From: Isoalcanivorax indicus
GTDB taxonomy: Bacteria > Pseudomonadota > Gammaproteobacteria > Pseudomonadales > Alcanivoracaceae
Length of the DNA: 64,000 nt
NCBI RefSeq assembly: GCF_003259185.1
Contig: NZ_QGMP01000002.1
Location: 186,001-250,000, forward strand
Direction of reading: 5' to 3'
Shown here: positions 26,613-38,311 of the stretch, piece by piece
Layout: each line of letters begins with the position of its first letter
How positions within the stretch are numbered: the stretch's first letter is position 1
Program-made: the position numbers and the translations under genes
The notes under the pieces: generated by a model
Database searches by the model: none
The model's input: the letters and a program-made list of their open reading frames with translations, nothing else
What the model was told of the DNA's origin: nothing

Positions 26613-26885
26613 TATCGGCTCCTGAACAGTCTGTTAATAACGCGCGATTCAACGTTCCCTGCTTTTGTTTTTAATCTGTACTGCTTTTGGTTCGCCGGAG
26701 GGTACTGCAATTTGTGGACCATTTCACAGAAAGCGTGCGGAAAGGGGGTGCAGGTCAATGTTTCACGCGGAGTCATGCAGGTTATGCCACTGGGGCACAC
26801 CTTTGTGACAAATATGGGCGCATCTGACGGCGCAGCGGAGGGGAGCAGGGCGGGGAAGGGACGATGAACAGGTGATTCATCGAAG
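26613..26885. other. Gene-free stretch upstream of the orphan response regulator
   Basis: About 270 bases. The part next to the regulator (26641-26690) is A/T-richer and probably holds its leftward promoter. The part toward gyrB is purine-rich (GGAGGGGAGCAGGG). A 62-codon leftward frame here lacks a ribosome site and family resemblance, so I do not call it. No repeat or RNA gene was recognised. Confidence 0.5.
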
Positions 26886-26917
26886 CCGGCCGAAGGCGGT
26901 CAATCGCCTTCGGCCGG
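26886..26917 (-). terminator. Stem-loop downstream of gyrB
   Basis: CCGGCCGAAGGCG (26886-26898) pairs perfectly with CGCCTTCGGCCGG (26905-26917) across a 6-nt loop, 18 nt after the gyrB stop. The 13-bp GC-rich stem fits the end of the dnaA-dnaN-recF-gyrB unit. No T-tract follows, so it may act as an mRNA-stabilising end or a weak terminator. Confidence 0.6.
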
Positions 26918-26935
26918 GTACATCATGCGGATACC

Positions 26936-30449
<3,514 letters not shown>

Positions 30450-30528
30450 AGGCGGGAAAACAGGGCAGGGGGGGAAGGGGGGGAGGAGCGCCAGCGGGCA
30501 CCTGACCGGCAGATGCCCGCTATGCGTC

Positions 30529-31629
30529 TCACAGCCTCATCGGCATGACGACGTAGAGCGTCGCAGCCACGTTCGGATCCGTCAGCACGGCGCTACTGTT
30601 GCTGTCCCCCAGCTGCACCTGCACCTCGGTGCCATGCAGGGTATTCAGCACATCGAGCAGGTAACTGACATTGAAGCCAATCTCCAGCTCACTGCCCTGA
30701 TAATCCACGGACACCTCTTCCTCGGCTTCTTCCTGCTCAGGGTTGTTGGCCTGAAGGCGGAGGCTGGCGTCCGACAACTGGATGCGAACACCCCGGTATT
30801 TTTCATTGGACAGAATGGCCACGCGCCCCAGCGCCTGGCGCAGCGTCTCGCGATCGGCCAGCACTCTGCGCTGGCCCTCACGGGGCACCACCCGGTCATA
30901 CTCCGGAAACTTGCCGTCCACCAGTTTGGAGGTAAAGGTGACATCACCAGCCACCACCCGGGCGTGGTTCTTGCCAATCACCAACCGCACCGGCTGGCTC
31001 AGATCACCGAGCAGACGCGCCAGCTCCATGATCCCCTTGCGCGGCACAATCACCTGGGTTTCGTCGGTGATGCCCTCGACCTCCGCGTCGGACATCGCCA
31101 GGCGGTGGCCATCGGTGGCCACCGCGCGCAGGCGACCCTTGCGCAGCTCCAGCAGCATGCCGTTGAGGTAGTAGCGCACGTCCTGCTGGGCCATGGAAAA
31201 CGCTGTGCTGTCGATAAGCCGACGCAGCTGATCCGGTGCCACCTCCAGTACCGCACCGCCGATGTCTTCCTCCAGGTTCGGGAATTCCGAGGCGGGCAGG
31301 GTGGACAAGGTGAAGCGGCTGCGCCCCGAGCGCACAACCATGCGTTCACTCTCCACCTCGAAGCGGATGTCCGCTTCCGCGGGCAGGCTCTTGCAAATAT
31401 CCAGCAGCTTGCGGGCCGGCACGGTGGTTTCGCCACCCTGCACCTCACCTTCAAGCGCCAGCCGCGCCACCAGCTCCAGCTCCAGGTCGGTCCCTGTAAT
31501 GGCGAGCTGATTATCCGTGACCTCCATCAGCACGTTGGACAGCACCGGCAGGGTCTGGCGCCGCTCCACCACACCAGCCACCTGTTGCAGGGGCTTTAAC
31601 AGCAGCTCTCGATTGATCGTGAATTTCAT
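30529..31629 (-). CDS. dnaN: DNA polymerase III beta subunit (sliding clamp)
   Basis: This 366-residue, three-domain clamp tethers polymerase III to DNA. Family segments: MKFTINRELLLKPLQQVAGVVERRQTLPVLSNVL at the start, LLDICKSLPAEADIRFE, RYYLNGMLLEL, ATDGHRLAMSDAEVEG, and the C-terminal VVMPMRL. It is the usual length. It follows dnaA after about 30 nt and precedes recF by about 80 nt in the standard order. Confidence 0.98.
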   Translation of the reverse strand: MKFTINRELLLKPLQQVAGVVERRQTLPVLSNVLMEVTDNQLAITGTDLELELVARLALEGEVQGGETTVPARKLLDICKSLPAEADIRFEVESERMVVRSGRSRFTLSTLPASEFPNLEEDIGGAVLEVAPDQLRRLIDSTAFSMAQQDVRYYLNGMLLELRKGRLRAVATDGHRLAMSDAEVEGITDETQVIVPRKGIMELARLLGDLSQPVRLVIGKNHARVVAGDVTFTSKLVDGKFPEYDRVVPREGQRRVLADRETLRQALGRVAILSNEKYRGVRIQLSDASLRLQANNPEQEEAEEEVSVDYQGSELEIGFNVSYLLDVLNTLHGTEVQVQLGDSNSSAVLTDPNVAATLYVVMPMRL

Positions 31630-31658
31630 ATAATTCCCCTACATTCCATATGGTTTTA

Positions 31659-33083
31659 TCAGGAGGTCAGACTGCGCAACAGATTCTGGTAATCCTCTTC
31701 GATCTCGGTGCTGCCTTCGCGCAGCTCTTTCATCTTCCTGCAGGCATGCAACACCGTCGTGTGATCCCGACCGCCGAAGGCATCGCCAATCTCCGGCAAG
31801 CTGTGGCTGGTCAGTTCTTTCGACAAGGCCATGGCCATCTGCCGGGGCCGCGCCACAGACCGGCTGCGCCGCGGTGACAGCAGATCAGCGATCTTGATCT
31901 TGTAGTACTCCGCCACCGTGCGCTGGATATTGTCCACACTCACCTGGCGCGCCTGTATGGCCAGCAGGTCGCGCAGCGCCTCCTTGACCAGGCCGATGTC
32001 CAGGGGCGCCCCGGTGAAGCGCACATGGGCAATCACGCGCTTCAGGGCCCCCTCCAGCTCACGCACGTTGGAACGGATCCGCTGGGCGATGAAGAACGCG
32101 GCCTCGTTGGGCAACTCGATGCGGGCCTCTTCGGCTTTTTTCTTCAGGATCGCCACCCGGGTCTCGAGCTCCGGTGGTTCCATCGGCTGGGACAGGCCCC
32201 AGCCAAAGCGACTCTTGAGGCGCTCCTCCAGCCCGTCGATTTCCTTCGGAAACTTGTCACAGGTGAGGATGATCTGCTGGCCGTTCTCGAGCAAGGCGTT
32301 GAAGGTATGGAAGAACTCCTCCTGCGACTGTTCCTTGCCGGCAAAGAACTGAATGTCGTCGATCAGGAGTGCATCTACCGTACGATAGAAGCGTTTGAAC
32401 TCATTGATGGTCTTGTTGCGCAGTGCAGAAATCATGTCCGCGACGAAGCGCTCACTGTGCAGGTAGACCACCTTGGCATTGGGATTGCGCTTGAGCAGCC
32501 CGTTGCCCACCGCATGCATCAGGTGGGTCTTGCCCAGGCCCACCCCTCCGTACAACAGCAGCGGGTTATAGCCGTGGGTACCCGGGTTCTCGGCCACCTG
32601 CTGGGCGGCCGCCGCCGCCATCCGGTTCGATTTGCCTTCAACGAAGTTATCGAACAGGAACGCGCTGTTCAGATTGCTGCGGTGCTTCGGGGCCGTGGCG
32701 GGCCCGCTGGAAGACGCTGATGCCGGCGCGCCGCCGGGGTCACGCACCATCCCCGGGGACCCGCTGATCGCTGACGGCATCTCCGGGGTGGCTACCGGCG
32801 CGGGGGCGGCGGTGGGCGCAGGGCGAGCAGGGCGGGAGGCACCGACTTTCATGTTCAGGCTCGGCACCGGGCCGGTCTGCAACTCGCCCAGCAGCTCGCC
32901 AATGCGGTCCAGGTACTTGTCCCGCACCCAATCGACAATGAATCGGTTGGGCGCGAACAGCACCAGCTCCGCACCGTCTGCGGAGGCCACCACCTGCAAC
33001 GGACGGATCCACATGCTGTATTGCTGCGCGGGCAGCTCGTCTTCAAGACGAGCGAGACACCGGTTCCAGAGTTCTTCGGACAC
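31659..33083 (-). CDS. dnaA: Chromosomal replication initiator protein DnaA
   Basis: This 474-residue protein binds DnaA boxes at oriC and melts the origin. The N-terminal domain is [29 protein letters not shown], followed by an Ala/Pro/Gly-rich linker. AAA+ motifs: [13 protein letters not shown] (Walker A) and [11 protein letters not shown] (Walker B). The C-terminal box-binding helix-turn-helix ends [16 protein letters not shown] chose the GTG at 33083 since SEELWNR is the family N-terminus; an ATG at 33155 would add 24 unrelated residues. Confidence 0.97.
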   Translation of the reverse strand: MSEELWNRCLARLEDELPAQQYSMWIRPLQVVASADGAELVLFAPNRFIVDWVRDKYLDRIGELLGELQTGPVPSLNMKVGASRPARPAPTAAPAPVATPEMPSAISGSPGMVRDPGGAPASASSSGPATAPKHRSNLNSAFLFDNFVEGKSNRMAAAAAQQVAENPGTHGYNPLLLYGGVGLGKTHLMHAVGNGLLKRNPNAKVVYLHSERFVADMISALRNKTINEFKRFYRTVDALLIDDIQFFAGKEQSQEEFFHTFNALLENGQQIILTCDKFPKEIDGLEERLKSRFGWGLSQPMEPPELETRVAILKKKAEEARIELPNEAAFFIAQRIRSNVRELEGALKRVIAHVRFTGAPLDIGLVKEALRDLLAIQARQVSVDNIQRTVAEYYKIKIADLLSPRRSRSVARPRQMAMALSKELTSHSLPEIGDAFGGRDHTTVLHACRKMKELREGSTEIEEDYQNLLRSLTS

Positions 33084-33147
33084 GTCCCTGCCTTTATTTG
33101 GGAAACTTGAATAGCAAAGCAGGCATTCTACTCCTTCATGGCCCCCG

Positions 33148-33156
33148 TTATCCACA
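33148..33156 (+). promoter_or_regulatory. DnaA box, perfect consensus
   Basis: TTATCCACA on the + strand, 65 bp upstream of the dnaA start codon. It may serve both initiation and dnaA autoregulation. Confidence 0.85.
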
Positions 33157-33177
33157 GCCGCCAGGCCCCGATTCTGC

Positions 33178-33186
33178 TGTGGATAA
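33178..33186 (-). promoter_or_regulatory. DnaA box, perfect consensus, opposite orientation
   Basis: TGTGGATAA on the + strand (TTATCCACA on the minus strand), 30 bp from the first box and pointing toward it. Confidence 0.85.
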
Positions 33187-33357
33187 CCCTGGGCGTGACA
33201 GGGCGTGCAAACACGGTATAACCCTGTGGAGGGCGCGGTGGACTGTTTTCATCCCGGACTGCACACCGCTTGTCCCCAGCTACTGCAACGGACCCACACC
33301 GGGATACCAACCGTTTACACACAACCTAACTTAATGATATATATATACTTTACAAAC

Positions 33358-33366
33358 ATATCCACA
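33358..33366 (+). promoter_or_regulatory. DnaA box-like site in the AT-rich tract
   Basis: ATATCCACA differs from the consensus at one base. It lies inside the AT-rich segment, where lower-affinity boxes commonly sit. Confidence 0.6.
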
Positions 33367-33504
33367 GAAATCGCTTTGCCTATAACTAACAATTACTACT
33401 AAAAAGAAATTAAATATATAAAAGTAATAAACAAACCCGTCGCCGACTCCGTAGCGCCCTGTCCGACGACGCCAGAACCCTCATCGACACCTGCTTCATC
33501 GCGA

Positions 33505-33533
33505 TTGACACGCCCGTTGGCCTCCCCTAGAAT
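33505..33533 (+). promoter_or_regulatory. Sigma-70 promoter of rpmH
   Basis: TTGACA (33505-33510), 17-bp spacer, TAGAAT (33528-33533), ideal spacing and near-consensus hexamers, 44 bp before the rpmH start codon. Confidence 0.8.
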
Positions 33534-33577
33534 TGCCGCCCTTTCCAGACCAGCTTAGATCCCGTGGGGATGATGCA

Positions 33578-33712
33578 ATGAAACGTACATTTCAACCGAG
33601 CAACCTGAAGCGCAAGCGCACCCACGGCTTCCGTGCCCGCATGGCCACCAAAAACGGCCGCGCTGTACTCGCCCGTCGTCGTGCCAAGGGCCGCAAGCGG
33701 CTGGCCGTCTGA
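33578..33712 (+). CDS. rpmH: 50S ribosomal protein L34
   Basis: This 44-residue, very basic protein, [20 protein letters not shown] and so on to RKRLAV, is an almost invariant sequence among gammaproteobacteria. GGGGATGAT lies before the ATG. It is the first gene rightward of oriC, and rnpA follows after 56 nt. Confidence 0.98.
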   Translation: MKRTFQPSNLKRKRTHGFRARMATKNGRAVLARRRAKGRKRLAV

Positions 33713-33768
33713 GGCAGTCTGCCTTCCTGGTGCTGCTGCCTCGTCTTTCGTGATCGGGACAGCAGCCC

Positions 33769-34131
33769 ATGATGTCTTTTGCGTTTCCCCGCAGTCTCCG
33801 ACTGCTGACCCCTTCCGATTTTCAACGCGTATTCAACCAGACAGGTCTCAAGACTGGCGGCAAGCATCTGCTTTTCCTTGCCCGCGAAAATGGTCTTGAA
33901 CAGCCTCGCCTGGGGTTGGTAATCGCTCGCAAACGTGTTCGCAGGGCCGTTGATCGTGCCCTGATCAAACGGCATCTGCGCGAGAGCTTCCGCCTGCGCC
34001 AGGCCGCCCTGGCCGGTCTTGATGTCGTGGTGCTGTTGCGCGCCAATCTGCGTGATCCCGATCCTCGGACGCTACGTCCCGAGATCGATGCCCTCTGGGA
34101 CAAGCTGCTTGCCAAGCGCGAGCAGGCTTGA
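33769..34131 (+). CDS. rnpA: Ribonuclease P protein component
   Basis: This 120-residue protein cofactor of RNase P matures the 5' ends of tRNAs. Features are FPRSLRLLTPSDFQRVFNQ at the start and the RNR-type motif in GLVIARKRVRRAVDRALIKRHLRESFR, which contacts the RNA. Translation may start at the first or second of two adjacent ATGs. yidD, which normally follows or overlaps rnpA, is not found. Confidence 0.96.
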   Translation: MMSFAFPRSLRLLTPSDFQRVFNQTGLKTGGKHLLFLARENGLEQPRLGLVIARKRVRRAVDRALIKRHLRESFRLRQAALAGLDVVVLLRANLRDPDPRTLRPEIDALWDKLLAKREQA

Positions 34132-34172
34132 GACACTGCCCGCCGTTTTTCTCGCCGCCAGAACACCTGACT

Positions 34173-35951
34173 ATGGAAATCCAGCGCGCTCTAATTCTCA
34201 CCGCCATCGCCGTGGTGACCTATCTGATGATCCTTGCCTGGCAGGAAGATTACGGCCGGGTACCGGAGATGGACCAGACCACCGTAACCCGTGACGCCGA
34301 CAGCGCCTTTCCTGGTGAACAGGATCTGGCCGCCGCAGAGGCGGGCAACGCCGGGGGCACTGCCACCAACGGCAACGGTGATGACGCCGTGCCTTCCGTC
34401 GAGGAAGCGCCCCGTGCCGCCGCCGTGGGTGACATCCCCGCCAGTGGCGAGCAGGCCCCCGCTGCCACCGACGAGCGCCTGATTTCCGTACGCACAGACA
34501 TCATGGAACTGGAAATCGACCGACTGGGTGGGGATATCGTCCGCATCGCGCTCCTCGATTACCCCCGGCAGGTGGATACCCCGGATCAACCCTTTGTTCT
34601 GCTGGAGCGCTCGAGCGCCCGGACCTACGTGGCGCAGAGCGGCATTGTCGGCGCCAACGGCACCGACAGCGCGGAAGGCCGACCCACCTGGCAGGCCGAG
34701 CGGGCCGAGTACCGCCTGGGCGAGAACGATCAGGAACTCAATGTCGACCTGTATCTGCGCCAGGAAAATGGCGCCGAGATCATCAAGCGTTTCACCTTCG
34801 AGCGTGGCAGCTACCTGATCCGTCACTCCCATATTGTGCGTAACAACACCAACGATATCTGGCAGGGTGCCCTGTACGGCCAGATCAAGCGTGATGGCAG
34901 TGCCGACCCCGGCAAGCAGAGTGCCGGTTTCATCCCCATGCCCACCTACCTTGGCGGCGCCTACTGGACCAGTGACAAGCCCTACAACAAGCTGACCCTG
35001 TCCAACATGCGCGACGAGAACCTGCGCACCACACAGGAAGGTGGCTGGATAGCGATGATCCAGCATTATTTCCTGTCTGCCTGGGTCCCCGATCCGGCCG
35101 AACGACATACCTACAGCAGCGTCTATCGCCGCAGCCAGGACGAGTACATCCTGCGCTTCGTCTCGCCCACGACAACCGTGGCGCCGAACAGTGAGGGCGT
35201 GCTCTATACCGAGTTCTATGCGGGTCCGAAACTTCAGGATAACCTGCGGGCCATCAGCCCTGGTTTGCACATGACCGTGGACTACGGCTGGCTGTGGTTT
35301 ATCGCCCAGCCGATCTTCGCGGTGCTGGTGTTCCTGCAGAGCGGCCAGATCACCCTGTTCGGCAACCAGTTTGATGTTGGTTTCGGCGTGGGCAACTGGG
35401 GTATCGCGATCATCCTGCTGACCCTGTTGATCAAGCTGGTGTTCTTCAAGCTGTCGGCCACCAGCTACCGTTCCATGGCCCGGATGCGCAAGGTAGCGCC
35501 CGAGATGCAGCGCATCCGCGAGCAGAACAAGAACGACCGCCAGAAGCAGTCCATGGAGCTGATGAAGCTCTACCAGAAAGAGAAGATCAACCCGCTGGGC
35601 GGCTGCTTGCCGATCCTGGTGCAGATGCCGGTGTTCATTGCCCTGTATTATGTGCTGCTGGAATCGGTGGAGCTGCGCCAGGCTCCGTTCTTCGGCTGGA
35701 TCCAGGATCTGTCGATCATGGACCCCTGGTTCATCCTGCCGCTGTTGATGGGTGCCTCCATGTGGTTCCAGATGCGCCTGAACCCGACCCCGCCGGACCC
35801 GACCCAGGCCCAGGTGATGAAGTGGATGCCGATCATCTTCACGGTCTTCTTCCTCTGGTTCCCGGCCGGTCTGGTGCTGTACTGGCTGACCAACAACATT
35901 CTCTCGATCGCCCAGCAGTGGTTCATTACCCGCCGCATCGAGAACGAATGA
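34173..35951 (+). CDS. yidC: Membrane protein insertase YidC
   Basis: This 592-residue protein inserts inner-membrane proteins with or without SecYEG. The N-terminal segment (MEIQRALILTAIAVVTYLMILAW) is followed by a long Ala/Gly/Glu-rich linker and the periplasmic beta domain (residues about 105-355). The conserved insertase core begins near LWFIAQPIFAVLVFLQ, with ATSYRSMARMRKVAPEMQRIRE, the GGCLPILVQMPVFIALYYVL segment, and WMPIIFTVFFLWFPAGLVLYWLTNN. I chose ATG 34173 because it gives the family N-terminus. It follows rnpA by 41 nt. Confidence 0.96.
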   Translation: MEIQRALILTAIAVVTYLMILAWQEDYGRVPEMDQTTVTRDADSAFPGEQDLAAAEAGNAGGTATNGNGDDAVPSVEEAPRAAAVGDIPASGEQAPAATDERLISVRTDIMELEIDRLGGDIVRIALLDYPRQVDTPDQPFVLLERSSARTYVAQSGIVGANGTDSAEGRPTWQAERAEYRLGENDQELNVDLYLRQENGAEIIKRFTFERGSYLIRHSHIVRNNTNDIWQGALYGQIKRDGSADPGKQSAGFIPMPTYLGGAYWTSDKPYNKLTLSNMRDENLRTTQEGGWIAMIQHYFLSAWVPDPAERHTYSSVYRRSQDEYILRFVSPTTTVAPNSEGVLYTEFYAGPKLQDNLRAISPGLHMTVDYGWLWFIAQPIFAVLVFLQSGQITLFGNQFDVGFGVGNWGIAIILLTLLIKLVFFKLSATSYRSMARMRKVAPEMQRIREQNKNDRQKQSMELMKLYQKEKINPLGGCLPILVQMPVFIALYYVLLESVELRQAPFFGWIQDLSIMDPWFILPLLMGASMWFQMRLNPTPPDPTQAQVMKWMPIIFTVFFLWFPAGLVLYWLTNNILSIAQQWFITRRIENE

Positions 35952-35963
35952 CCGCGATTCGCG

Positions 35964-35984
35964 CCGGCGCCCTTCGGGCGCCGG
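35964..35984 (+). terminator. GC-rich hairpin between yidC and mnmE
   Basis: CCGGCGCCC, loop TTC, GGGCGCCGG: a perfect 9-bp stem 12 nt after the yidC stop. There is no T-tract, so partial termination or mRNA end protection is more likely than full termination. Confidence 0.5.
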
Positions 35985-36038
35985 TGGCGGCGTTGCCTGA
36001 TCCTCGCTTCACTCTGCCCCCTTCGGCATAATGCGCCG

Positions 36039-37430
36039 ATGCAGATCGCCGGCACTCAAGCACCTCAGGACACCATTGTCGCCATCGCCACCGCCCCTGG
36101 TCGTGGTGGTATCGGCGTGCTGCGGCTCTCCGGCCCGCGCGCCCTGGACATTGCCCGGCAGCTATTGCGCCCCGACCTGACACTGCGCCCCCGCTATGCT
36201 CATTTCAGCGAATTCCATACGCCCGACGGCACCGTGATCGACGAAGGCCTGGCCCTTTATTTTCCGGGCCCGCGCTCCTTTACCGGCGAGGATGTGGTGG
36301 AGTTGCAGGGCCACGGCGGCCCCGTGCTGCTCGACCAGCTGGTGCAGACCTGCATCCACCATGGCGCCCGCCAGGCCCAGGCCGGCGAATTTTCCCTGCG
36401 CGCTTTCCTGAATGATCGTCTGGACCTGACCCAGGCCGAAGCGATTGCCGACCTGATCGACGCCGGTACCGCCAGCGCCGCCCGGGCTGCCGCCAACTCC
36501 CTGCGCGGCGCCTTCTCCCGCGCCGTGAACGATCTGGTGGAGCAGCTCATCCAGCTGCGCATCTATGTAGAAGCCGCCATCGACTTCCCGGAAGAGGAAA
36601 TCGACTTTCTCAGCGACGGCCGCGTCGCCAACGACCTGATGGCCCTGATTCAGGCCACCGATGACGTGCTGGCCACCGCCCGCCGCGGCAGACTGCTGCG
36701 CGAAGGCATGACCCTGGTGATTGCCGGCCGCCCCAATGCGGGCAAGTCCTCGTTGCTCAATGCCCTGGCTGGCGACGATATCGCCATCGTCACCGACATC
36801 GCCGGCACCACCCGCGACCTGCTGCGCGAAACCATCCAGCTGGACGGCCTGCCCCTGAACATCATCGACACCGCCGGCCTGCGCGAATCCCCAGACCAGG
36901 TGGAACAGGAAGGCATGCGCCGCGCCTGGGCCGCCATCGAACAGGCCGACCGCATCCTGCTGGTGGTGGACAGCACCACCGTCAACGGCGCCGACCTGGA
37001 TCACCTCGATGCCCTGCTGCCCGAAGGCCAGAAAACCCTGTCGGCCCTTGGCATCCCGGTCACCCTGGTACTGAACAAGGCCGACCTGTCCGGCCTGCCC
37101 CCCGGACCCCAGAACAGGGAAGATTGCCTCGCGATCTCTGCCAGCCACGGTGACGGCCTGCCTGCACTGCGCGAACACCTGAAACAGGCCGTGGGCTACC
37201 ACAGCGACCAGGCCAGCCCCTACAGCGCCCGCCGCCGACACCTCACCGCCCTGGAGCAGGCACTGGACGCCATGCACCACGGCCAGCAACAGCTGCATGG
37301 CCAGGCGGCGGGGGAGTTACTGGCTGAAGACCTGCGCGCCGCGCAACGGGCACTGGAAGAGATCACCGGAGCCTTCAGCGCCGATGATCTGCTGGGGCGG
37401 ATTTTTTCGTCGTTCTGTATAGGCAAGTGA
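36039..37430 (+). CDS. mnmE: tRNA modification GTPase MnmE
   Basis: This 463-residue GTPase works with MnmG to put the cmnm5 group on wobble U34 of tRNAs. The N-terminal folate-binding domain starts [23 protein letters not shown] motifs: [12 protein letters not shown] (G1), TRDLLRETI (G2 region), DTAGLRE (G3), NKADL (G4). The C-terminus IFSSFCIGK carries the invariant cysteine. Its usual partners mnmG and rsmG do not follow; a convergent peroxiredoxin gene does. Confidence 0.97.
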   Translation: MQIAGTQAPQDTIVAIATAPGRGGIGVLRLSGPRALDIARQLLRPDLTLRPRYAHFSEFHTPDGTVIDEGLALYFPGPRSFTGEDVVELQGHGGPVLLDQLVQTCIHHGARQAQAGEFSLRAFLNDRLDLTQAEAIADLIDAGTASAARAAANSLRGAFSRAVNDLVEQLIQLRIYVEAAIDFPEEEIDFLSDGRVANDLMALIQATDDVLATARRGRLLREGMTLVIAGRPNAGKSSLLNALAGDDIAIVTDIAGTTRDLLRETIQLDGLPLNIIDTAGLRESPDQVEQEGMRRAWAAIEQADRILLVVDSTTVNGADLDHLDALLPEGQKTLSALGIPVTLVLNKADLSGLPPGPQNREDCLAISASHGDGLPALREHLKQAVGYHSDQASPYSARRRHLTALEQALDAMHHGQQQLHGQAAGELLAEDLRAAQRALEEITGAFSADDLLGRIFSSFCIGK

Positions 37431-37444
37431 TCACAAGATCGTAA

Positions 37445-37461
37445 GCTGGGCTCCGCCCAGC
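37445..37461. terminator. Short perfect stem-loop between convergent mnmE and peroxiredoxin genes
   Basis: GCTGGGC-TCC-GCCCAGC, in the context GTAAGCTGGGCTCCGCCCAGCC. Such GTAGGCTGGGCGGAGCCCAGC-like units are often dispersed in bacterial genomes, so it may be a small interspersed repeat acting as a terminator for both genes. Confidence 0.5.
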
Positions 37462-37490
37462 CTACGAAAGAAAATAGGGTGCGTAAGGTG

Positions 37491-37967
37491 TTAGAGGTGT
37501 TTCAGCACTTCCTCGGCACTGCTCTTCTCCACACCCTTCTCGTCGACACCCAGATACTCCACCTTGCCGTCGTTGATCACCATGGCAAAGCGCTTGCTGC
37601 GCACGCCCATGCCGAAGCCGCTGGCGTCCAGGGTCAGGCCCAGGGCCTTGGCCAGTTCGCCGTTGCCGTCGGCCAGCATCAGGATCTTCTCGGCGTTCTG
37701 GCTCTCTTGCCAGGCGCCCATAACAAAGGCGTCGTTTACGGCCATGCAGGCGATGGTGTCCACACCCTTGGCCAGGATGTCATCGGCCTTGACCACAAAG
37801 CCCGGCATATGGGTATTGGAGCAGCCGGGGGTGAAGGCGCCGGGCACGGCGAACAGCACCACGCGCTTGCCGCTGACCACGTCCTTCAGGGCGATGTCTT
37901 CGGGGCCGTTGGCGCCGTTGGTTTTCAGCGTGATGTCGGGCAGAGTATCTCCGGTGGCAATGCTCAT
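37491..37967 (-). CDS. Peroxiredoxin, Prx5/AhpE-like
   Basis: This 158-residue thioredoxin-fold peroxidase reduces hydrogen peroxide and organic peroxides. The active-site motif PGAFTPGCSNTHMPGF has the peroxidatic Cys49; NDAFVMGAW and SKRFAMVINDGKVEYLGVDE are typical of the Prx5 group. There is no glutaredoxin domain fused at the C-terminus. I chose ATG 37967 because of AGGAG upstream. It converges on mnmE. Confidence 0.93.
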   Translation of the reverse strand: MSIATGDTLPDITLKTNGANGPEDIALKDVVSGKRVVLFAVPGAFTPGCSNTHMPGFVVKADDILAKGVDTIACMAVNDAFVMGAWQESQNAEKILMLADGNGELAKALGLTLDASGFGMGVRSKRFAMVINDGKVEYLGVDEKGVEKSSAEEVLKHL

Positions 37968-38045
37968 GGCGGTCTCCTTATGCATGGCAATATGTATCGA
38001 GTGAGACCGCATCAGACCATGATTTGCCCCCGCTGTTCAAACAGC

Positions 38046-38108
38046 TTTTCCACAGGTTTTACGGTTTCACACGCCTTTCACACAAGGCTGTACACAGAGT
38101 TATCCACA
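38046..38108 (+). promoter_or_regulatory. DnaA box pair upstream of the zinc-ribbon/fumC genes
   Basis: TTTTCCACA (38046-38054, one mismatch) and TTATCCACA (38100-38108, perfect) on the same strand with CACA-rich DNA between them. They occupy the divergent gap between the peroxiredoxin and the zinc-ribbon gene, 5 kb from oriC. They may titrate DnaA or let it regulate the neighbours. Confidence 0.5.
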
Positions 38109-38121
38109 GGGATTGCCGTTG

Positions 38122-38295
38122 ATGGGCGAGATACTGCCATTCAAGAAACCGAAGGCGCCCCGCAAGGGTATGTGCCAGCATGGCTTCCACAAGTGGGAGG
38201 TGTGCAAGGCGAAGCAGTTTGATGTGAAACAGGGCCGCCTGGTCACCGTATACCGCTGTGCGCGCTGCGGCAAAGAGAAAGTAACCGCTCACTGA
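38122..38295 (+). CDS. Small zinc-ribbon-like conserved protein
   Basis: This 57-residue protein starts MGEILPFKKPKAPRKGMCQH. Cys18, His20/His23, Cys28, Cys46 and Cys49 (CARCGK) form a plausible zinc ribbon. I recall similar small proteins in pseudomonads with the same VKQGRLVTVYRCARCGK ending, but no function. I chose the ATG; TTG codons upstream would add only three residues. fumC begins 16 nt downstream, so they are likely cotranscribed. Confidence 0.75.
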   Translation: MGEILPFKKPKAPRKGMCQHGFHKWEVCKAKQFDVKQGRLVTVYRCARCGKEKVTAH

Positions 38296-38311
38296 CATCA
38301 GGAGGTGGAGC

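Larger units (their letters stand above)
33084..33577. other. oriC region between dnaA and rpmH
   Basis: This 494-base gene-free interval between dnaA and rpmH, which diverge, is the classic origin site. It has two perfect DnaA boxes facing each other (33148-33156 and 33178-33186), a near-match at 33358-33366, and a strongly AT-rich tract at about 33327-33436 (runs such as ATGATATATATATACTTTA) that should be the unwinding element. GC-rich DNA and the rpmH promoter follow. Flanking gene order (gyrB-recF-dnaN-dnaA / rpmH-rnpA-yidC-mnmE) supports the call. Confidence 0.93.

Noticed and set aside
26612..26800. A 62-codon leftward frame upstream of the response regulator
   Set aside because: It has a mixed, low-complexity composition, no ribosome site, and abuts the regulator start.
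38113..38121. TTG start three codons upstream for the zinc-ribbon protein
   Set aside because: The ATG at 38122 gives the family-like MGEILPF start; the extra residues add nothing.
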